From the NCBI GenBank assembly GCA_030490835.1, contig CM059972.1:53363563-53427562 (forward strand): a stretch of DNA of 64,000 nucleotides. The letters run 5' to 3'. Made by a program: the position numbers and the translations under genes. Source of the stretch: Annona cherimola (lineage: Eukaryota; Streptophyta; Magnoliopsida; Magnoliales; Annonaceae). The notes beneath the pieces were generated by a model that searched no databases, was not told where the DNA came from, and saw only the letters and a list, made by a program, of their open reading frames with translations. Shown piece after piece: positions 57,601 to 64,000 of the stretch. Positions within the stretch are counted from its first letter, which is position 1, and each line of letters starts with the position of its first letter.

Positions 57601-57760
57601 GCTTTGGCGATTAGTCTTAATCACCATTCTTAATTGCAAACTCTAATTGCAAAAATTCATAAATTCTTGAATATCATCCAAAATTCAAACAATTCACACA
57701 TAAATCATAATTACAACTTAAATGCAATTATATGAGTCCTACTTGGGTCTGAGTATCATA
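54694..57760 (-). repeat. 3' LTR of element N
   Basis: Minus-strand TATGATACTCAGACCCAAG (57760) to GGGGCGCCACA (54694), 3067 bp. The right part (55637-57760) matches the 5' LTR. 54694-54920 also matches 59119-59395. The block 54921-55636 does not; it resembles the start of another LTR and ends TTTGTGGTTCCACA. A CT-rich stretch lies at 56960-57025. No gene. Confidence 0.78.
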
Positions 57761-57774
57761 ATCTTCCCCCCTTT
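57761..57774 (-). promoter_or_regulatory. Polypurine tract of element N
   Basis: AAAGGGGGGAAGAT on the minus strand, directly before the 3' LTR. Just upstream, TTTCGGGACGAAACC equals the sequence before the PPT of G1. Confidence 0.85.
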
Positions 57775-59101
57775 ATAAACGGTTTCGTCCCGAAACCGTT
57801 CACTTTTCAATTAGCTGAGGTACTTCTTTTCAACCTTTTCCCTTATTCTTTCTAACCCTTGAACTTGTATCAACCATGATACATTTTCTGAATATCAAAA
57901 GCATATAACCTTCACTCATGGTTAGGATTAGGTCATAACATATGCATCTCATCATCATATGGTTAATTTAACATAACCAGATAATTCAATCATAATCATA
58001 TCATATTCCATCATTCATCAACATAAACATCCATAGACTTTCATAGTCATTCATAAATATTCATACTCACAGTCATTCATAGTTACTTACCTCATGCATA
58101 GTTATGTCATCATAACTATTCATAATCCATCATTCATGTGTTAACATCTTTCACATGAAACTAGAATTCCATCATGACACTCAATTCCAACACATTATGG
58201 CATAGCACATTTATATAGCTCACACTTATGTACATGCCAAATCATCATAGCCAACCATAGCATCATGATCCATGAAATATAAAAAATCTCATTGTCTACC
58301 GAGACTCCTTCTTATATCATGCCTCCAACTAGGCATGACTTCTTTGGGTTCCTCGGTAATAGTACTAGTGTCGGACCATGCAGGGGGATGAACCTTAACG
58401 TTACCACCCTCATCATCATCAATCCTTAAAGGTTCGGGTACTAGGGTAGGAGTTATTACCTATACCAGCAGTACCTTCAAATCTTGACTCAGGGTTTACA
58501 CTTACCCGTCATTGACGAGTTCTAGGACTTACTTGTCCTCTCTGCCCTAGTCGCTTAGATCTGCTATCGGCTTCTCCTATTCCCTGTTGACTCATAGATT
58601 CATCATTCATAATTGCCTTTCCCTTGATCAAGAGCTAAGGTGTTAGGCATGTTGTAGAAAACAACACGTAACATCATGAAAATATCATTTCTTGTCATAA
58701 AACAATTCATGTCATACATAACCAAACATCATACATTCATTTGCTATCTTAAGAAAGAGAATTTCCTTTTTCCTACCTTTCTCATTTCTATCTTCACTGT
58801 TCATGGTGTAAGGTTGCTTTTCCTTACCACCTTTTTCATCTCATCTGGTCCCTTTACCATTCTTCCTTCATACGTCATCTACATTGTGAAATATAGCAAT
58901 CAACTACATTTCCTTAAATAATCATATCATTGCATCATCATAAGACATAGTAAAAGACAACATATGTCATACATGTTCTATGATTCCAATCTATCTCTTT
59001 CATCATAATTATAGACAACTCATCATATAATCACATATCTAGCATCATATGCTATCAATTTTCATAATTAGAAAGTTTTCCACACCTATTTACCAATCCA
59101 T
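57775..59101 (-). other. Internal region of element N: remnants of gag start and pol end
   Basis: No long frame. Near the PPT, minus-strand 57866-57811 reads ERIREKVEKKYLS then stop, similar to the last residues of chromovirus pol (EEVKRKYPQLL in G1). A short gag-like start lies at 58610-58509. The rest is AT-rich with CATTCATA-type phrases. This fits loss of most of gag-pol while the two ends needed in cis were kept (inference). Confidence 0.5.
58509..58610 (-). pseudogene. Short gag-like start in element N
   Basis: Minus-strand frame of 33 codons from ATG at 58610, Ser/Arg/Gln-rich (MNDESMSQQG ... GQRGQVSPRTRQ), then TGA at 58511-58509. Its composition and place about 0.5 kb after the PBS suggest the N-terminus of a chromovirus gag; I cannot confirm it without a search. 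Confidence 0.35.
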
Positions 59102-59113
59102 GCTCTGATAACA
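59102..59113 (-). other. Primer-binding site of element N, initiator tRNA-Met, one mismatch
   Basis: Minus strand TGTTATCAGAGC (perfect would be TGGTATCAGAGC), 5 nt from the 5' LTR end at 59119. Confidence 0.8.
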
Positions 59114-62100
59114 TCTTCTATGGCTCCCCAGCCCGAGACGTCACTTCCTTACCTCAGGATCTATCGATTGGTAAATGTGAATCAAGATTGTTGCCCTGAT
59201 CACGCGGCGGGTTCTTATTGAATATTTATCCACTTAATCCTAATATTTATCCACTTAATCCTAACTCCTTAGGATTTTATATCATGTCATACATTCAATT
59301 TCCATAAAATGCCATTTTAGGCCATTATATAATTTGAGAATTACACATCTCATCTCATAATATTCATACTTAATCATATCATGATAAATCATCCTTAACA
59401 ATTGACCATAATAATTTTTCGCCAATCCATAGGCATAAAATATAGCGTAATTCTTCTACAACATTGAATAACAATTTAATGTCATCATTCATATAATCAT
59501 TCAACCCTTAGCTTCATATACAGGTACTCATGGAAATTCATACATCCTTGAATCTCCACCTGTGCTCCTTACCTCCTCCTTTTTTCACCTGTCTATGGGT
59601 TTGGAAAACAAAACGTGAGTTGAAATTCAACTCAATAAGCAAGCTTTATATTTTTTAGGCAATTCGTTTTGAAAATAACATTCTTTAAAAATATTTCTCT
59701 TCATTCAATAGAGACACTTAGCAAGTGATCAACTACCTGCGGAGTAGAAATTTTTTCATAAACCTTTCATAAATATTTCATGAAAATCATTCATGAAAAA
59801 CCATTCACGTAAACCATTCGTAAATCCTAGTTTTTGGGCATTTCATAAACATTGGATGTGCAAATTCATCATTTCCATTCATGACATTATCCTTCATGTG
59901 ACGGTACGCTAGCACGGGAAACGTCCTTTCATGATATGATCCTTTCCATCCTTGGCGCCGGACCTTCCGACTTGGCAAAGTCAAGGGAGACTCCTTGTCC
60001 ACTTACTACCTCGACTAGCCTTCTTGACTTCCATTCCATGCATGACCTTTGGTCACCCCGGCATTATATACCTCTTACACATGACATCTTGTCATTCTCA
60101 TGTAGAGAATTCTTTGCACCATCCCTTTGAAATATCGTTTCAATGAAACATCATTTAAATTCATGCTTCATCACTTTTCATAAATACTTGCGAAACAGTA
60201 AGTAAATCACTTGTCATAATTGAAATAACATTTCAATACACATTGAAATAAATGAATGGTCATCCTTAAATACATTAGAAAACATTTAAAACAAAACTCA
60301 TTTAGAAAGCTGCTTGCTTACCTTGCTTGCTTAGCTTTCCGTTTCGCTTATCCCTTTGCCTTTGCCTATACATATAAGAATGACATAGCATTCATATACT
60401 TTCTTTTGCTTGCATTCAACTCAATTTTCCAACCCATAATCCATTAACATACATAACCCACTTGAATTCCAAGTCGGGTATACATATATCGCAATCACTT
60501 GTGCATCATACCATCCATTCCTTATCATGTCCCCAACCCATAGGTAGGGTATTCATTCATAAACATAACAACCATCCATAATTCATCATATGGAAGTTCA
60601 TTACCTTCCATTTATCATTTATCATTTATTTTTCACCTTTCCTAGGTCCATGCTCATTCTAAGCATATGAATGACATCTTAAGCTTCATAATTAAATTTC
60701 AACTTTTGAGATAATTCAATAATCATTCTTACAACAACTTCCTTATGCATTTCATCACATATTCATGCATATTTTTCATTTTAGTAACTTTACATAAATC
60801 ATATATCATCCATTCATGCTTAGCCTTCCACATACACTCATCTCACAACACATAACTTGGGTTTTTCTTAAAATTTCTCAAGTCAGAAACTTGTGTCCTT
60901 ATTTAGCATGATTAAACACCTTAATTAACATTTAATTTAGGGTCTAATTTCGAATTTTCAATCCATTCATCATAGGGTTCCAAAACAGCAACGTTAGGAT
61001 CCGTTTTTCATCTTTTCAACGCCTCTTTTGATACTTAAATCAAAATAGATTTTTAATACATAAATTGCAGAAATTAATCATGATTTTATTATCCCATTGT
61101 AATTTAAATTCCATCTCAAAAATTTAGAATTTAACGTTTATCTTGATTTATTCCTTAAGCTATCCATAATGCTGAAATCATACATGCTGAAATCTCAAAA
61201 TCTTGAATTATTATCAAATCAATTAGTTTTAATCTGAAATTTATATAATACCTTAATAGCTTAATTAATTAACCAAAATAAATATTTTAAGCACAAGACA
61301 TCAGGCATTTATATTTATTTTGGTAGGTTTACCCTTCTAGACATCAGCATCCATTTTCAGATAGTCCAGATCACGTTAATTATTGGTATATTTATACCCT
61401 TCAAAAATAAATTTTTATTTTTTTAATGTGATCTTAAGGATATATTATATATCATATAACATTTTCATCTCAAAATACCTTGTATAAAAATTATTTAAAA
61501 TCATTTGGTGCAGCTGATCCTGACACCCGTTCAACCCTGTCCAAGTTGATTTTTCCGGATTTTTAATTTTCAATATCCTTATTATTTTAAGCTGAAACTT
61601 TGGTCGTTTGTTAATCACACCATTATGAGTTCTCACACAAATGTTGATGCCAAAAATAGTTCATTTACTATATATGTCATATTTTTCTTTCCAGGTCCAA
61701 ATTTACTACACATAAGTGTAGATTAGAGGATATGGGCTGATTAATCCCCAAATTAAACTTTATAAATCAACTCATTTAACTAAGCATATTTAATCCTTGA
61801 AACATGTTAATAAATCATCACAAACCTGGATTTTTTTCGAGAGAAATCAATCCTCAAAAAGACTTCCAAGATGGCCTCATCTTCCTTCTCTTCTCCTTCT
61901 CCTCTCTCTCTTTCTCTCTCTTTCCTTCTCTCTTTCTCTCTCTTGCTCTCCCTCTTGCTGGAAACGGACAGCCCTTGCTGCCCCTTTTCTCTTTTTATTT
62001 TCTTCCTTTCTTTCTCCCCAAGCAAGTGTTGAAATCAAAGGCAAAATACACTAAGTATATGTTTTGATGATTAACAACTCAATTTGAGTAAGTTTTGGCT

Positions 62101-62159
62101 ACTAATATGTTTGTGAAGTGTTTTAAGGTTATAAAAATGAAAAATATGAAGCACGACAG

Positions 62160-62495
62160 GTCAAGTCGATACCCAAGTCGACTCAGGCATCGACTTAGGC
62201 CAAGTCGATCCCCAAGTCGACTCCAACATTGACTTCAAAGGCCAATTTTTGTCCAGTGCTGAAATTGGGGAGCAAAAGGTGCCGAAGTCGCACATGAAGT
62301 CGACTTCGCATGCGACTTGGGTGAAGTCGCAGACCAAGTCGACTCCCGCATCGACTTCAATTGACCAGCATAGAATTTGAAGAGCAAAGTCGCAGATCAA
62401 GTCGACTTGACTTATGACTTGAGTGAATTCGAAGATCAAGTCGACTTGACTTACGACTTAAGTGAAGTCGAAGACCAAGTCAACCCAGACAATCA
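62160..62495 (+). repeat. GTCGAC inverted-repeat array, block 1 (solo LTR O)
   Basis: Same unit with AAGTCGACTTGAC-type variants in the right half (62398-62480), where three consecutive units share TTGACTTAYGACTT. Confidence 0.83.
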
Positions 62496-62768
62496 ACTTG
62501 GATCAAATGAAGATAGATTAAGACTAAAACAAGCCAAGTTGCATGAATTCATCAATTTTGGATCAAGAACTATCATTTGGACATCTTCAAGAACTCCAAG
62601 ATTCAAGAATTTAAGATTTCAAGACATGGAGCGTAAAGTTTTCAAGCTAGGATGAATATACTGAGTTTCAAGTAATGTAAAACATTGGAAGAACAATTAA
62701 TATGAAGAAATTGAAGCAAGAAAAGTCATTTCAAAGGAATGCAAGTTTACTTATCAAGCTAAGGAAGT

Positions 62769-63035
62769 GAAGTCGCACCGAAGTCGACTCCACATGTGAC
62801 TTGGGTCAAGTTCAAGTCCAAGTCGACCTAAAGAAGAGACTTGGAAATTACAGAAATCCGAAGTCGCACCCGAAGTCGACTTCACATGCGACTTGAGTCA
62901 AGTTCAAGACCAAGTCGACCTGAGGAGGAACTTGAATAGCCTGCTTAAACCCGAAGTCCCACCCGAAGTCGACTCCAGTATGCGAGTTGGGTGAAGTCGC
63001 ACCCGAAGTTGACTCCACCTGCGACTTAGGTCGCA
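62769..63035 (+). repeat. GTCGAC inverted-repeat array, block 2 (solo LTR O)
   Basis: Five to six units, longer than in A or B, ending in GCGACTTAGGTCGC next to the promoter dyads. Confidence 0.83.
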
Positions 63036-63043
63036 ACGTTCAA

Positions 63044-63119
63044 AAAATTTGAACGTTGGCGCATTTAATACGCGCCAACCAATTCTCTAACGTTCAAATC
63101 TCTTCCTCCATTATATATA
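63044..63119 (+). promoter_or_regulatory. Core promoter of solo LTR O: two perfect dyads and TATA box
   Basis: AACGTTCAAA-AAA-TTTGAACGTT overlaps GTTGGCGC (63055-63062) ... GCGCCAAC (63072-63079). The second dyad has two E2F-like TTGGCGC half sites in opposite orientation. TATATATA follows at 63112-63119. Confidence 0.68.
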
Positions 63120-64000
63120 GATACTCAAGTGAACGTGAAAGCAAGAAGAAAAGAGCAGAAATAGAAGATACTAAGTTAAAAATTCTATTTTCCTAGCCTT
63201 GAGTGATCTATACATGATTTGAAGGAAGAACGAGCTTCAACTTGCTGCATACTCCAACGTCGATCAAATCGTCACTTCTATGAGTTCTTCCTCGAGCTAA
63301 AACTTGCCTACACAAATTTGTAAAGTGTAGATCTTTTTCTTTTTGAATTTGTTATTCGGTTTTGATACTTGGTTTGATTTTGGTGTTTCAAACCCAGTGA
63401 TAGAAAAGTAGCGTTGTGACTGGAGTGGGGACTCGTCACCTACTTGTACTATGTGTTGTATATGCCCCCTAGAGCTGGAATCTAGAAGAGAGTGGAGGCT
63501 CTAGTTGTATTCGTGGAATACATAGTGGAATCCAAGTCACAAAGGGGTGTGAGCTTGGAAGAGTGGAGTAGGGAAGGTTGCCCGAACCACTATAAATCTT
63601 GTCCATTGATTTTTATTTCCGCTTTCATTATTTTGTTGCTTTCCATTTGTTTCATTAAAGGGGACTAAACTAAATCAGGGAATATTTTCTAGTTTAATCA
63701 AAAAAATTTAAATACCCAATTCACCCCTCCCCTCTTGAGTAATTGTCATTAACTCGAGACCAACAACCCCATGGGTACTTAAGTAATTTCCATTTTAACC
63801 TTCCCAAATTACCCCTCTTTACTTAGCTCTTAAGTAACCTCTTACTTGCTCTCCAAGAAAGTAACTTTCCATGATAATTAGCTTAATCCAATCCATTCAT
63901 ATCATAAATTTCATAATTTTATTCCATCGTTACAAATTTCATCTTAAACTGACGTTTCTACGTCAAGTTATGAACCTTTGAAAATATCCTTAGAGTGTGA

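Larger units (their letters stand above)
62027..63764 (+). repeat. Solo copia LTR O
   Basis: TGTTGAAATC ... CGAGACCAACA, 1738 bp, inside N's 5' LTR; the uninterrupted site is at about 57083 in the 3' LTR. GTCGAC arrays at about 62160-62495 and 62769-63035, a perfect promoter dyad (63044-63079), TATATATA at 63112-63119, and one CTAGAGCTGGAATCTAG block (63470-63487). The flanks GCAAG and ACCCC do not match, so no target duplication is visible. Confidence 0.9.
54694..64000 (-). mobile_element. Element N: non-autonomous gypsy-type LTR element, 5' LTR running off the window
   Basis: On the minus strand: 5' LTR (64000 and beyond to 59119), PBS (59113-59102), about 1.36 kb internal DNA, PPT (57774-57761), 3' LTR (57760-54694). 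Both LTRs match over 55637-57325 against 60550-64000 (less the insertion O). The internal region lacks protease, RT and integrase, so it is a deletion derivative or LARD-like element that would need proteins in trans. Left flank is LTR K. Confidence 0.8.
59119..64000 (-). repeat. 5' LTR of element N, partial, carrying solo LTR O
   Basis: Minus-strand 3' end at 59119 (TATGGCTCCCC, from TGTGGCGCCCC). Carries the terminal module (59165-59215), a 22-bp tandem repeat CCTAATATTTATCCACTTAAT at about 59235-59265 that the 3' LTR lacks, and AT-rich DNA. Its 60550-62026 and 63765-64000 parts match 55637-57325. About 0.43 kb should remain beyond the window by comparison with the 3' LTR. No gene. Confidence 0.8.

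Noticed and set aside
57775..59101. Internal gene in element N
   Set aside because: Longest frame is 81 codons (58676-58921, sense to the window, antisense to the element), hydrophobic by AT bias; no motif.

Overview
The window is plant nuclear DNA made almost entirely of nested transposable elements. I see no host gene, tRNA, rRNA or CRISPR array. Evidence for a plant: Sirevirus-type Ty1/copia elements primed by initiator tRNA-Met, a Del/Tekay-type Ty3/gypsy chromovirus with very long LTRs, an RTE-clade LINE with the usual plant 5' and 3' ends, and an hAT-type non-autonomous DNA transposon. The AT-rich, pol-poor, solo-LTR-rich texture suggests old heterochromatin of a flowering plant (inference; the species cannot be told).

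Layout. 1-3936: 3' part of copia copy B, with an intact third ORF (531 aa) and a 3' LTR. B sits in an antisense copia pol fragment (C, 3937-5124), which abuts an antisense gypsy LTR piece (5125-6453). 6454-21947: 3' half of gypsy element G1 (RT/RNase H, integrase, chromodomain, PPT, 3' LTR). Its LTR is split by the complete copia element A (9870-20743), bounded by the 5-bp target duplication GATAT. 21948-44741: an old, decayed copia element D. G1 lies in its 5' LTR, an RTE LINE in its pol (26451-29712), a solo copia LTR F in its third ORF (32824-35838, itself holding an hAT element at 33911-35279), and a solo gypsy LTR H in its 3' LTR (37010-44151, itself holding solo LTR I at 40046-43059). 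44742-45934: a second copia gag remnant (E). 45935-64000: antisense gypsy LTRs nested in each other (J, then K with solo LTR L inside, then N). N is a non-autonomous element with both LTRs but only about 1.36 kb of internal DNA; its 5' LTR carries a solo copia LTR (O).

The copia copies share one plan: LTR, PBS, gag with two zinc knuckles, pol in another frame, a pyrimidine-rich leader, a third ORF where env would lie, two polypurine tracts, LTR. A is broken by a 1-bp deletion in gag, four in-frame stops in gag-pol (three are Trp TGG codons turned to stop), a deletion in RNase H, and a stop plus a 23-bp duplication in the third ORF. Only B's third ORF is open throughout.

The most distinctive unexplained signals are: (1) tandem arrays of GTCGAC-centred inverted repeats in every copia LTR and again before the third ORF; (2) a conserved pair of dyads just upstream of the copia TATA box; (3) a hairpin near the 3' end of all the gypsy LTRs, with one pair changed on both sides; and (4) the third ORF itself, kept in three copies but without membrane segments. 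All alignments here were made by eye.
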